From Methanobrevibacter sp. (GTDB lineage Archaea; Methanobacteriota; Methanobacteria; Methanobacteriales; Methanobacteriaceae), in assembly GCA_017459665.1 (NCBI GenBank), contig JAFUCN010000032.1, forward strand, positions 1 to 52,833: 52,833 bases of DNA, given 5' to 3'. This document shows positions 7,507-16,238 of the stretch, piece after piece. The stretch's first letter is position 1. Each line of letters begins with the position of its first letter. The notes under the pieces are model-generated. The model did not search any database and was not told the origin of the DNA. It saw only the letters and a list, made by a program, of their open reading frames with translations. The position numbers and the translations under genes are program-made.

Positions 7507-8655
7507 ATGAAATACAGAAAGTTAGGTAATACTGGCATTGAAGTATCTGAAATTGCATTCGGTGCAGAATTTTTAGTCCAAAGACCGTATGAGGATGCAG
7601 AGGAACTGATTAAGGCCTGTGAAGAAAACGGGATTAACTTTTTAGACTGCTGGATGAGCGAACCTGATGTGAGATCCCATTTGGGTCGTGCCATCAAGGA
7701 TAACCGTGATGCATGGGTTATACAGGGACACATTGGTTCAACCTGGCAAAACAATCAGTATGTAAGAACACGTGAAATGGATAAGGTAATTCCGGCATTT
7801 GAAGACTTTATGGAACGTTTTCAAATAGATACTCTTGATTTTGGAATGATTCACTATGTCGACCAGATTGAAGACTATGAGGAAATCATGAACGGACCGT
7901 TTATAGAATACGTTCGCAAATTAAAATCAGAAGGTACAATAGAACACATTGGTTTAAGTACACACAATCCGGACATTGGTCTATTGTCTGCTAAAAACCC
8001 TGAAATTGAACTTCTGATGTTTTCAATCAACCCTGCCTTTGACATGTTCGGATCAATGCCGGACATTGAAGAGTACAGAAAAGAGGATGCATATGACAGG
8101 GAATTTTCAAGCCTAAATCCTCAAAGAGATGAACTGTACAGTTTATGTGAAGAAAATGGAACTGCACTAACAGTAATGAAAGGATTTGCAGGCGGTAACT
8201 TATTATCTGATGAAACTTCACCGTTTGGAGTGGCATTGACACCTATTCAATGTATACATTATGCACTAGAGCAAAAAGGAGTTTCAAGCATTTTTGTCGG
8301 TGTAAAAACAGTTGACGAATTAATAGAATCTTTAAAGTATTGCGGTGCAACAGATGCTGAAAAAGACTATGCTGAAGTTTTAAGAAACGCTCCAAAACAC
8401 TCATTTGACGGTCAGTGTACATACTGTGGCCATTGCGCTCCATGCACCTCTGAAATAGATATTGCAATGGTAAACAAACTCTTTGACCTTGCAAAAAACA
8501 AAGATGAAGTTCCGGCAAGTGTGCAGGAACATTACAACAATTTAAAATATAATGCATCTGAATGCATTGCATGCGGTGACTGTGAAGAGAGGTGTCCGTT
8601 TAACGTGCACATTGTTGATGTGATGCTTGATGCACAGGACTTGTTTGGGTTTTAA
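7507..8655 (+). CDS. Aldo/keto reductase with C-terminal ferredoxin-like cysteine motifs
   Basis: This is a 382-residue protein. Residues 1-270 form the AKR barrel (LGNTGIEVSEIAFGAEF, IEHIGLSTHNPD), but the usual catalytic Tyr is not in a canonical DxxxxY motif: the segment reads FLDCWMSEPDV. The C-terminal third has CTYCGHCAPC (about 304-313) and CIACGDCEERCP (about 353-364), the cysteine pattern of 4Fe-4S ferredoxin domains. This fused class is common in anaerobes and methanogens, and its substrate is unknown. The ATG follows an AGGGGAT ribosome site and an unusual long leader. Confidence 0.9.
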   Translation: MKYRKLGNTGIEVSEIAFGAEFLVQRPYEDAEELIKACEENGINFLDCWMSEPDVRSHLGRAIKDNRDAWVIQGHIGSTWQNNQYVRTREMDKVIPAFEDFMERFQIDTLDFGMIHYVDQIEDYEEIMNGPFIEYVRKLKSEGTIEHIGLSTHNPDIGLLSAKNPEIELLMFSINPAFDMFGSMPDIEEYRKEDAYDREFSSLNPQRDELYSLCEENGTALTVMKGFAGGNLLSDETSPFGVALTPIQCIHYALEQKGVSSIFVGVKTVDELIESLKYCGATDAEKDYAEVLRNAPKHSFDGQCTYCGHCAPCTSEIDIAMVNKLFDLAKNKDEVPASVQEHYNNLKYNASECIACGDCEERCPFNVHIVDVMLDAQDLFGF

Positions 8656-8676
8656 TAGAAATAATTTCTATTTTCC
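8654..8676. terminator. Hairpin terminator between convergent genes
   Basis: AATAGAAA / TTTCTATT is a perfect 8-bp stem with a 3-base loop that starts at the stop codon of the Fe-S aldo/keto reductase. It also lies just beyond the end of the minus-strand gene at 8697, so it may serve both directions. Confidence 0.55.
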
Positions 8677-8696
8677 TAAATTGTTGAATATGGAAT

Positions 8697-8870
8697 TTAA
8701 ATATTCATCAATTCTTCATATTCTACATCAATTTTGGCTAATTTGCAGAATTCGTAAAATTGTTTTTTATCGGAAAGGTCATAGTCCTTTTTGCGTAAGA
8801 TTTCGATAGTTTCAGCATCCAGTTTATTAAACTGGTCGTATTCTGCAATGTTTTCATTTTTTAGGTTCAT
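8697..8870 (-). CDS. Small acidic hypothetical protein (57 aa)
   Basis: The reading frame begins MNLKNENIAEYDQFNKLDAE and ends DVEYEELMNI. It is rich in Asp, Glu and Lys and predicted to be helical, with no membrane segment. Its ATG has a strong AAGGAG ribosome site 7 bases upstream and overlaps the 3' end of the decayed JAB/MPN-like gene by 17 bases, so the two were probably one operon. I do not recognise a family. A chaperone, immunity or antitoxin-like partner role would fit the pairing but is a guess. Confidence 0.55.
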   Translation of the reverse strand: MNLKNENIAEYDQFNKLDAETIEILRKKDYDLSDKKQFYEFCKLAKIDVEYEELMNI

Positions 8871-9521
8871 GGTTGTACTCCTTTTTAGTTATTTGTATTC
8901 CATTTATGTTTTTATCATTTATATACTTTGATAGTCTTGCTCCGTATAAGTAATCACATCTCGCATCGATTTCTTTTTGGCTTGAAAACTTTTTCATACA
9001 ATAATCCAATGATGATACAAAAAGTTTCATAGATTCTTCCTGAAATTCTTTTGTTATTTCTCATCTACATATTTTCCTTCTAAAATCCATAATCCATTAT
9101 GTCCAGCAATTAGTTCAAATTTCTCCCATTCTCTTAAAAAAATTCCAAAATTTTTTCCAGATGGTGGGGTAAAGGATGTTTTAGGATGATTATGCAACGA
9201 AGCAATATTTTTTTCTTTAAATTCTTTATCATTGAATTTTATTTTTACATTATCTGCATTTCCTATTTTACATTTGACTATTTCTCCAGTTATGTAATCA
9301 AAGAAAATTAATATTTCATAATCTAAATGAATGGTCTTTTTAATAAATTCATCAACTAATCTAAATGCCTTTTCACTAAATTAGGAAGGTAAATCTGATT
9401 TGTTGATTGATGGAACATCATATGCTTTTAATTTTCTATATTTTTCACAATCAATTTCATCTGTCTGGATTAAAGCCAGAAATAAACATATTATTATTAA
9501 AATTTTATTTTTGATTTTCAT
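8854..9521 (-). pseudogene. Decayed JAB/MPN-like metallopeptidase gene
   Basis: Read from the ATG at 9521, a TAA at 9383-9381 stops the frame after 46 codons. The same frame then continues with coherent protein through SLHNHPKTSFTPPSGKNFG, which resembles the JAMM metal motif HxHP-x(n)-SxxD with Asn in place of the last Asp. It stops again at 9056. Restoring one A in the A-run at 9057-9059 joins it to a second frame (KEFQEESMKLFVSSLDY...) ending at 8854. The intact protein would be about 220 residues. The N-terminus (KNKILIIICLFLALIQ) is hydrophobic. It has a TATA box near 9543-9553. It is probably non-functional; the JAB assignment is moderate. Confidence 0.6.
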
Positions 9522-9603
9522 AGATTATAGTTGATTTAGAGAGTATAAATAACTTATTTTTCAAGTTAAATAGGTAAATATTTATTATTTGTTTTTTTAA
9601 AAG

Positions 9604-9650
9604 CAATTTTACTAATTTAAATAAATTTTACAAGTTTAAATCAATTTTAC
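9604..9650 (+). promoter_or_regulatory. Three AATTTTAC boxes at exact 19-bp spacing upstream of metY
   Basis: CAATTTTAC at 9604, AAATTTTAC at 9623 and CAATTTTAC at 9642 begin exactly 19 bases apart and end about 16 bases before the metY TATA box. The same array occurs upstream of the TPR gene (30246-30291). It looks like a phased binding site for a regulator. Confidence 0.45.
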
Positions 9651-9665
9651 AATTTCATAAAATAA

Positions 9666-9676
9666 TTTAATATATT
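9666..9676 (+). promoter_or_regulatory. metY TATA box; leaderless transcript expected
   Basis: The sequence TTTAATATATT is centred about 26 bases before the metY ATG (9697), and there is no ribosome site before that ATG. This places the transcription start at or next to the start codon. Confidence 0.5.
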
Positions 9677-9696
9677 AAATTAACAAATAATCTATC

Positions 9697-10983
9697 ATGG
9701 CGTATGAAATTAAAAACAAAAAAAACATATCAACAATTGGTGTACATGCTGGTCAGGAGGAAGTAGATGAAACCGGTTCAAGAGTAACACCGATTTATCA
9801 AACAACTTCTTATGTATTTGACACTCCTGAACAGGCTGCAAACAGATTTGCTCTTAAGGAAGGGGGAAACATCTACACAAGACTGACAAATCCGACTACT
9901 CAGGCTTTTGAAACAAGAATGGCTGCCATTGAAGGTGGAACTGCTGCATATGCAACAGCTTCAGGAATGGCTGCAATATTTTATACAATAATTAACCTGA
10001 CACAGGTTGGAGACAACATTGTATCAGCAGACAACCTCTATGGTGGAACTTATGAGCTTTTTGAAAACACTCTTGAGGAATTAGGCCGTACTGTTACATT
10101 TGTTGACTCACAGTCACCGGAACTCTTTGAGGAAGCTATTGACGATAAGACAAAAGCGATTTATGTCGAATCAATAGGAAACCCGAAACTTGACATTCCT
10201 GACTTTGATAAAATCTCTGAAATTGCACATTCACATGGAATTCCACTGATTGCAGACAATACTGTAGGTATAGGTTCCGTTAGACCGTTTGACCATGGTG
10301 CAGACATCATTTCTTCATCTGCAACAAAATACATAGGCGGTCATGGTACTACATTAGGAGGTATCATCATTGAAAAGGGTGACTTTGACTGGATGAATGG
10401 CAAGTTTCCAACTCTATCTGAACCTGATGCAACATATAACGGACTGGTCTTTGCTGAAACATTCGGCGAAGCGGCATTTACAACAAGAATACGTGCAGTT
10501 GTCGGAAGAGATACTGGTGCAGTGCCTTCACCGTTCGGATCATTTTTATTATTACAAGGACTTGAAACTTTAGGTTTAAGGATTGAAAGGCATGCTTCAA
10601 ACGCAATGGCTGTTGCTCGTCATTTGGAAGCCCATCCAAAGGTTGCATGGGTGACATATTCTGGTCTTGAATCCTCACCAAACCATGAAGTGGCTAAAAA
10701 ATACGCTGAAAAGGGTTATGGTGGAATAGTATCATTTGGTCTTAAGGCAGGCTATGACGGTGCCTTAAAGTTTATTGAAAACGTTGAACTATTGTCATTT
10801 TTGGCAAACATTGGAGATGCCAAATCTTTGGTTGTCCATCCTGCTTCAACAACCCATTCCCAATTGACTGAAGAACAGCAGTTATCAACTGGTGTTACTC
10901 CTGATTTAATCAGGTTTTCAGTAGGAATTGAGGATATTGAAGACATTTTGGCTGATGTGGATCAGGCTTTAGACAAAGTTTAA
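9697..10983 (+). CDS. metY: O-acetylhomoserine sulfhydrylase
   Basis: This 428-residue PLP enzyme of the Cys/Met metabolism family makes homocysteine from O-acetylhomoserine and sulfide. The PLP lysine is Lys211 in SSATKYIGGHGTTLGG. Other markers are RVTPIYQTTSYVF, YTRLTNPTTQAFETRMAAIEGG, the GSFLLLQGLETLGLRIERH segment and the C-terminal HPASTTHSQLTEEQQ...IRFSVGIEDIEDI. Length and the DATYNGLVFAE insert favour MetY over the shorter MetB/MetC enzymes. It stands alone, has a phased operator array and probably a leaderless mRNA, and is followed by a terminator. Confidence 0.95.
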   Translation: MAYEIKNKKNISTIGVHAGQEEVDETGSRVTPIYQTTSYVFDTPEQAANRFALKEGGNIYTRLTNPTTQAFETRMAAIEGGTAAYATASGMAAIFYTIINLTQVGDNIVSADNLYGGTYELFENTLEELGRTVTFVDSQSPELFEEAIDDKTKAIYVESIGNPKLDIPDFDKISEIAHSHGIPLIADNTVGIGSVRPFDHGADIISSSATKYIGGHGTTLGGIIIEKGDFDWMNGKFPTLSEPDATYNGLVFAETFGEAAFTTRIRAVVGRDTGAVPSPFGSFLLLQGLETLGLRIERHASNAMAVARHLEAHPKVAWVTYSGLESSPNHEVAKKYAEKGYGGIVSFGLKAGYDGALKFIENVELLSFLANIGDAKSLVVHPASTTHSQLTEEQQLSTGVTPDLIRFSVGIEDIEDILADVDQALDKV

Positions 10984-11013
10984 TGAGATAAATCTCACTA
11001 AACTCTTTTTTTA
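10984..11013 (+). terminator. Terminator after metY
   Basis: A perfect 6-bp stem TGAGAT / ATCTCA with an AA loop directly follows the stop codon, and a run of seven or more T begins 8 bases later. Confidence 0.7.
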
Positions 11014-11208
11014 ATTTTTAACAGTCAATTAAGGACTATTTTATTTAAATTTATTCATAAAAACTTTTTTTCAATTAAAATTAGTTAGGTTCACGGTTTT
11101 TAAACGAACTGATTAGGATTATGCATTGACATTAAAATTGATGTGTAAAAAATTTTATATTTTTAAATGTACATAGTATTAAATAGTTATTTTAGGAAAA
11201 CGAGAAAT

Positions 11209-13593
11209 ATGATTAGCAAGCAATTAAGGGAATTTGAACTTTTAAATACAGTAAGTGAAAGTATTTATGAATTAAACGGTTTAAGAGTTCTTATTATATT
11301 AAAGGACGGATCCAACCTGACCAGCTGGGAGGATGTGGAAAATAAGGAGGATATTATCTACATCAGTGAAGATCTGTTCGGTGAGACAAATCTTGTCGGA
11401 AGATATGCTGGTTTGACTTCCCTTAAAGCTATCATTGCTTCTGGTTTTGGAAAAGTCGAAACCATGAAAGGAATGTTTGTTGGTTGTGAATCTTTAGTTG
11501 ATGTTTCTGCTTTGGCTAACTGGGATGTTAGCAGTGTAGTTGACATGAGAGGAATGTTTCATGGCTGCAAATCCCTGGAGGATATTTCACCGCTTGCAAG
11601 TTGGAACGTTTCCAGTCTTGAAAAGATGTCAACAATGTTTTGGAGATGCTCTTCTCTTGAGGATGTTTCTGCCTTGGCCAATTGGGATGTAAGCAAGGTT
11701 GATGACATGTATTACATGTTTTCTGAGTGTTCTTCTTTAAAAAACATTTCTGCTTTGGCTAATTGGGATGTCCGCAATGTCCGTGACATGGGTTGCATTT
11801 TTGACTTTTGCTCTTCACTTAAAGACATTTCCCCTTTAAAGGATTGGAAATTGTACAGCGCATTCAATATAACTGCAATGTTTAGAGGTTGCGTTTCACT
11901 TAAAAACATCTCTGCATTGGCCAATTGGGATTTATCTAAAATGAAGAATAATTCTGATTTACTGGCAGTATTTAGCAACTGCACTTCCCTTGAAGATATT
12001 TCACCTTTAAAGTCTTGGGATTTATCAAATATTTCAAGAATTGACGGACTTTTTGAAGGATGCATATTCCTAAAAGACATATCTGCTTTAAGGTCATGGG
12101 ATGTTTCTCACATTTCATCAATGGGGCATTTATTTAAGGACTGTGAGCTATTGGAAAATATTTCCGCTTTGGAAAACTGGAACATGTCAAATGTGGAAAA
12201 TATTGTTGAGATGTTTTGTAACTGCAATTCATTAGTTGACATTTCACCATTGAAATCATGGGACATTTCCAACGTTAAAGTTATTGATGATATGTTCAAC
12301 AGCTGTGAATCTCTAAGAGATATTTCCGCTTTAAAAAATTGGAACATTTCAAACATATCCTCTTTAATTGGTGTGTTTGAAGACTGCAGTTTGCTTGAAA
12401 ACATTTCCGCCCTTGCCAACTGGGATGTATCAAAAATCAACTCTACCGTCGAGCTGTTCTGCAGGTGTGAATCATTAGCTGACATTTCACCATTGAGAAA
12501 ATGGAACGTCAGTAATGTTGGCAATATCAATGAAATGTTTAAGGGATGCAGTGCACTTGCCAGTGCCGATTCACTTGATTTTTGGATTTTTGAAAATATT
12601 AACGATGCAGAAAATGTCTTTGAAGACTGTGAAAATTTAATTGACTATCCTGCATGGTACGGTGAAGACGGATTTAAAGGAAGCAATGAATATCTTTTGG
12701 AATTCAATAAACTGAATAAAACCACAAAAAATATCTTTGATTTGGGAGATTTGGAAGTTCTAATCATCCTCAAAGACGGCACTAACTTGACCCAGTGGAA
12801 TCAGGCAGTAAACAGACAGGATATAATCTATGTCAATGAAAATTTGGCTGGTAAAACTGATTTAAGTGAAAGATATGCTGGTCTAACTTCTCTTAAAGCT
12901 ATTTTTGCATTCTGTGCTGATAAGGCTCAAAAAATGAATGGTATCTTTTCCGGTTGCGAATCACTTGATGACATTTCATTTTTAAGGTTCTGGGATGTGT
13001 CCAATGTGTCTGAGATGAAATTCATGTTCCACAAATGCAAATTCTTAAATGACATTTCACCGTTAGCCAACTGGAATGTCTCCAATGTGGTGGATATGAA
13101 CGGGCTCTTTTTAGATTGCGTATCATTAAGTGACATTTCACCACTGGCAAAATGGAACGTTTTCAATGTAAGATTCATGAGGGCTCTTTTTTGGAATTGC
13201 CGCTCACTTGTTAGCATATTGCCATTGACTGGGTGGAATGTGGAAAATGTGGAAAACATGAAAGGAATGTTTTTCGGATGCGTTTATCTAAACAATATTT
13301 CTTCTCTGGCTAACTGGAATGTGGTTAGCGTAAATGTCCTTGCAGGAATGTTTGGTCATTGTAGGAATCTGAAAAATATTAATTCATTAAGTGATTGGAT
13401 AATATCAAGTGTAAATACAATAGATCACATGTTTTATTGCTGTGAAGCACTAGAGGATGCAAGTGTCTTGAACAATTGGGACATTTCCAATGTTGAAAAT
13501 ATGGATAAGATATTTGAAGGATGTAATCTATTGGAAAGATATCCTGTTTGGTATGAAAATACAAAAAAAGAAATAAAGAAATCAGAAAACTGA
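11209..13593 (+). CDS. DUF285/BspA-type leucine-rich repeat protein, no signal peptide
   Basis: The 794-residue protein is built from about 21 copies of a roughly 25-residue repeat of the form MFxxCxSLxDISPLxxWDVSNV. This is the DUF285 (BspA-like) repeat known from Mycoplasma and gut-microbe surface proteins. It consists of two units: an opening LRVLIILKDGSNLTSW...ERYAGLTSLKAI cap followed by 14 repeats, then the cap again at about residue 512 with 7 repeats. There is no signal peptide or anchor, so it may act inside the cell or need non-classical export. A TATA box at 11154-11161 would place transcription after the ATG at 11167, so I use the ATG at 11209; 11167 would add 14 residues. Confidence 0.85.
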   Translation: MISKQLREFELLNTVSESIYELNGLRVLIILKDGSNLTSWEDVENKEDIIYISEDLFGETNLVGRYAGLTSLKAIIASGFGKVETMKGMFVGCESLVDVSALANWDVSSVVDMRGMFHGCKSLEDISPLASWNVSSLEKMSTMFWRCSSLEDVSALANWDVSKVDDMYYMFSECSSLKNISALANWDVRNVRDMGCIFDFCSSLKDISPLKDWKLYSAFNITAMFRGCVSLKNISALANWDLSKMKNNSDLLAVFSNCTSLEDISPLKSWDLSNISRIDGLFEGCIFLKDISALRSWDVSHISSMGHLFKDCELLENISALENWNMSNVENIVEMFCNCNSLVDISPLKSWDISNVKVIDDMFNSCESLRDISALKNWNISNISSLIGVFEDCSLLENISALANWDVSKINSTVELFCRCESLADISPLRKWNVSNVGNINEMFKGCSALASADSLDFWIFENINDAENVFEDCENLIDYPAWYGEDGFKGSNEYLLEFNKLNKTTKNIFDLGDLEVLIILKDGTNLTQWNQAVNRQDIIYVNENLAGKTDLSERYAGLTSLKAIFAFCADKAQKMNGIFSGCESLDDISFLRFWDVSNVSEMKFMFHKCKFLNDISPLANWNVSNVVDMNGLFLDCVSLSDISPLAKWNVFNVRFMRALFWNCRSLVSILPLTGWNVENVENMKGMFFGCVYLNNISSLANWNVVSVNVLAGMFGHCRNLKNINSLSDWIISSVNTIDHMFYCCEALEDASVLNNWDISNVENMDKIFEGCNLLERYPVWYENTKKEIKKSEN

Positions 13594-13598
13594 TTTCT
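13577..13598. terminator. Hairpin terminator between convergent DUF285 and esterase genes
   Basis: A perfect 9-bp stem AGAAATCAG / CTGATTTCT with a 4-base loop includes the DUF285 stop codon. On the minus strand it is followed by a T-rich tract (TTTATTTCTTTTTTT), so it most clearly terminates the esterase gene. Confidence 0.7.
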
Positions 13599-15380
13599 CT
13601 AATTCAAACAATCATTCACCCAATTTATGAAGTTAGTGGTTGAGTCACCAGTCCTTTCAGCCTGAGTATGTCCCTGACCCCAGACGGTTGAAAACTCAAC
13701 ATTATCATTTCCAACTTTTTGAGCTACCGCAAGGTAGAGATTTACATCAACACACTGTGAGGTATCGCCCTGTTCGATACCGGTATTTATTCTCCAGTAC
13801 TGTGCAACGTCAGATGAGCCAGCACCATCGTAGTAATCGCATAGATAGTACATTGGATTGTACATGTTTACTCGTGTTTCCATAGTATTGTTTAAGCTGT
13901 CGGTTTGAGCCAAATCATTGCTGTATTCGCTTGAATAGTCTGAATAGTCACTGTATGAAGAATATTTGTCTTTATTTTCGCTAAGTAAATTTGCCAGTAT
14001 TGAATCGAAGTGTGATGAGCTTTCAGCGTCAAGACCAAAAAGTCCGTTTTCTGCCTGTGAGCGTTCCAAATCATCAAATGCAGCTACTGATTTTGACGGA
14101 TTTTTGCAGTGTTTTACAAAGGCTTCCAAGCTTGTTATTTTGGCAGTATTTGTACTTGCATCATATTCAATCCAGGTTTCATCACTGTTTAATGAATCGA
14201 TGTAGTCTTGAGCAGTCTCATAACTTGATGAGCTGTCACTAGTTCCACTGTCACCTGTTGGCATGCTTCCAGAATCACTTGGTGCTTCACCGCTTGGCAT
14301 TTCACCTGAAGCGTCTCCTGACGGCATACTTCTCATATCTCCACCGCTTGATGGGGTGTATGGGAATGTAGTATCTGCAAGGAAATTATTCAGTGATTCT
14401 TCGGTAACTTCCACCATATAGTCATAATAGCTTCCGGAGGTATAGATGCCTGAATCGCTTTCTTCAAGTGTTAAGGTGTTTCCGTTTGGGTCTTTAAGGC
14501 CTAAATCGTTGATGTAGGTTGCGTATGCTGCTGCCAAATCATCACTTAATGCAGCGGAAAAGGTTCCGTCTTCACGCATGTATTGGCCCATATTCCATTC
14601 GTATGCCTCATCGGCAGTGTCAAGGTTTGTAATAGGACACCAGCACATAGCACCGGCAATTGCATTTGACAGTCCGTTTCCATCCTTATCAACCATTGCA
14701 GCTCCAATTGATTTTAAATATGTATTGTAAAGTTCACTGTTTCCAGAAGCTCCCATCAAAGCAGATTGAGCTCCTCCTCCACTGTGTCCGAATGTAAATA
14801 TCTTTTCTGTATCTCCTGGCAGGACATCGCCATTGAATCTGTAGTATGTTACAGCTGATTTCAGGTCAGTCACTCCGTCAGGTGCTTCTGCGTTGTCCCT
14901 TCCTCTACAGCCGGCATCCAGGTATATGAATCCCGCATCAGTGTAGTCTTTGACGCTGTCACCACTGTAACTGGTTGGTGCAGCACATGATGAGTAACCT
15001 GGAGTGTTTACAGGTATCACAATCGGTGCAGAAGAAGCTGAATAGTTTCCAACTTGAGCATTCTCATTTAAGGTACATGTGTATGTTCCGTTGGAGTTTT
15101 CACTTCCTGTGAAGTATTTGCCCGGAACATATATTCCACAGGACTCATAACTTGTATCCTCGGGTTCTGCGCAGTATACGAGTCCTATCTGATAGTAAAT
15201 GTCATTTGTTTCATCATAATTCCAGTTGTCCATATCTATTGAAAGCTTTTCGCTTAGTGCAGTCGCATTATAGGAAATTCCTTCACCTTGCGGCTGAGAA
15301 TTACCGGTAAATGCCATAACGCCTGCAATAGCTATTAGAACAACAACGACAATTATGAGAATTTTGTGTAAAGTTTTCAT
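13599..15380 (-). CDS. Secreted tannase-like alpha/beta hydrolase (esterase)
   Basis: At 593 residues, it starts with a signal peptide or signal anchor (KILIIVVVVLIAIAGVMAF, residues 6-24) followed by a Gln/Ser-rich linker. The nucleophile elbow FGHSGGGAQSA puts the catalytic Ser near residue 201. The final His is probably in GQGHTQAERTGD near 572, and an acidic residue precedes it in the QCVDVNLYLAVA region. This layout and the YLDAGCRGRDN oxyanion region match bacterial tannase/feruloyl-esterase-like hydrolases. A low-complexity Ser/Gly/Met/Asp insert (about 345-395) interrupts the lid region. It would work outside the cell on plant-derived or other esters, which is odd for a methanogen and suggests transfer from gut bacteria. 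The substrate is not determined. Confidence 0.75.
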   Translation of the reverse strand: MKTLHKILIIVVVVLIAIAGVMAFTGNSQPQGEGISYNATALSEKLSIDMDNWNYDETNDIYYQIGLVYCAEPEDTSYESCGIYVPGKYFTGSENSNGTYTCTLNENAQVGNYSASSAPIVIPVNTPGYSSCAAPTSYSGDSVKDYTDAGFIYLDAGCRGRDNAEAPDGVTDLKSAVTYYRFNGDVLPGDTEKIFTFGHSGGGAQSALMGASGNSELYNTYLKSIGAAMVDKDGNGLSNAIAGAMCWCPITNLDTADEAYEWNMGQYMREDGTFSAALSDDLAAAYATYINDLGLKDPNGNTLTLEESDSGIYTSGSYYDYMVEVTEESLNNFLADTTFPYTPSSGGDMRSMPSGDASGEMPSGEAPSDSGSMPTGDSGTSDSSSSYETAQDYIDSLNSDETWIEYDASTNTAKITSLEAFVKHCKNPSKSVAAFDDLERSQAENGLFGLDAESSSHFDSILANLLSENKDKYSSYSDYSDYSSEYSNDLAQTDSLNNTMETRVNMYNPMYYLCDYYDGAGSSDVAQYWRINTGIEQGDTSQCVDVNLYLAVAQKVGNDNVEFSTVWGQGHTQAERTGDSTTNFINWVNDCLN

Positions 15381-15458
15381 AATTTCACCATTACAGATAA
15401 TTTTATCAGAAGTAATAAATATTAATTATTAAAAACAAAAATTATTCTGGTGAATTAA

Positions 15459-16238
15459 TTGGATATATTTCTAGAGACATTGCTTCAATTTATTGTTATA
15501 GTGGTGATATTTCTTATTTTGACTTTGATTGGAGTTTTCATAGCCAAAAGATTGAAAAACAGTTCCAACAGATACCTAAATCCTGAAGAATTCCTGCCGA
15601 GTGATGAGATTCATACATTAAGGCAACTTGCCTATCTGATTTTGATGGCATTCTGTTTTATCAACATTTTATATTCATTGATGTTTGCAAATGCCGATTT
15701 GATTTATTTTGCAATATTTGACATTGCCCTGTCACTGTTTATTGCAGTCACATTGGATAAGAGTTCCATTAAAAATAAGATTTTATGGTTTTTATTAATT
15801 CCGTACGGCGCTTTTGCATACACCTTATTCGGCTTAAGTTGGGTTGGACTTTTAGATATTTTGCATGTTTTAATTTTCATATACTTAATTAAAATGTATT
15901 TTGACAGTTTCATGGAATACACTCAATCAAATGGTCTTGGGATAACTATCATATTGTTGTTTTCAATAATTTTTGTTAGTTTTTTTATAACACAGATTGT
16001 TGAAGATGTCAATCCTCTTGATTCAATGGTTATGGTTTCAAATGCATTTACAAGTAATGGTTATACTGTTTTGGGCCATTCTATTGCAGGAAAAATCAAC
16101 AGTATCTTTCTAGTCTGGGGAGGATATATCATTTCAGGTGCAGGTACTGCAACTCTAACAGCTACAATTTTACTTGCACACTTTAATAGGCGCATAAAAA
16201 AGCTTGAAAAGCTAATTGAGGGTGATGATGATGTATGA
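15459..16238 (+). CDS. Pore-loop ion-channel-like membrane protein, copy 1
   Basis: This 259-residue protein has about six transmembrane helices, then a re-entrant-looking loop SNAFTSNGYTVLGHS (about 194-208) and a final helix. This resembles the two-helix potassium-channel pore module (Ion_trans_2), but the selectivity sequence is SNGYTVLG instead of TVGYGD. A soluble motif, YLNPEEFLPSDEIHTLRQLAYL, follows the first helix. The start is TTG at 15459 after a TGGTGA ribosome site. It overlaps its paralogue by 8 bases and is probably transcribed with it and with the MATE gene. The ion is unknown. Confidence 0.65.
   Translation: MDIFLETLLQFIVIVVIFLILTLIGVFIAKRLKNSSNRYLNPEEFLPSDEIHTLRQLAYLILMAFCFINILYSLMFANADLIYFAIFDIALSLFIAVTLDKSSIKNKILWFLLIPYGAFAYTLFGLSWVGLLDILHVLIFIYLIKMYFDSFMEYTQSNGLGITIILLFSIIFVSFFITQIVEDVNPLDSMVMVSNAFTSNGYTVLGHSIAGKINSIFLVWGGYIISGAGTATLTATILLAHFNRRIKKLEKLIEGDDDV

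Noticed and set aside
8027..8572. Minus-strand open frames across the Fe-S aldo/keto reductase
   Set aside because: They are antisense to a clear, well-conserved gene and have the odd His/Leu/Cys-rich composition of shadow frames.
12108..12530. Minus-strand open frames of 110-140 codons across the DUF285 gene
   Set aside because: They mirror the repeat codon pattern of the real gene, and have no ribosome site or family features.
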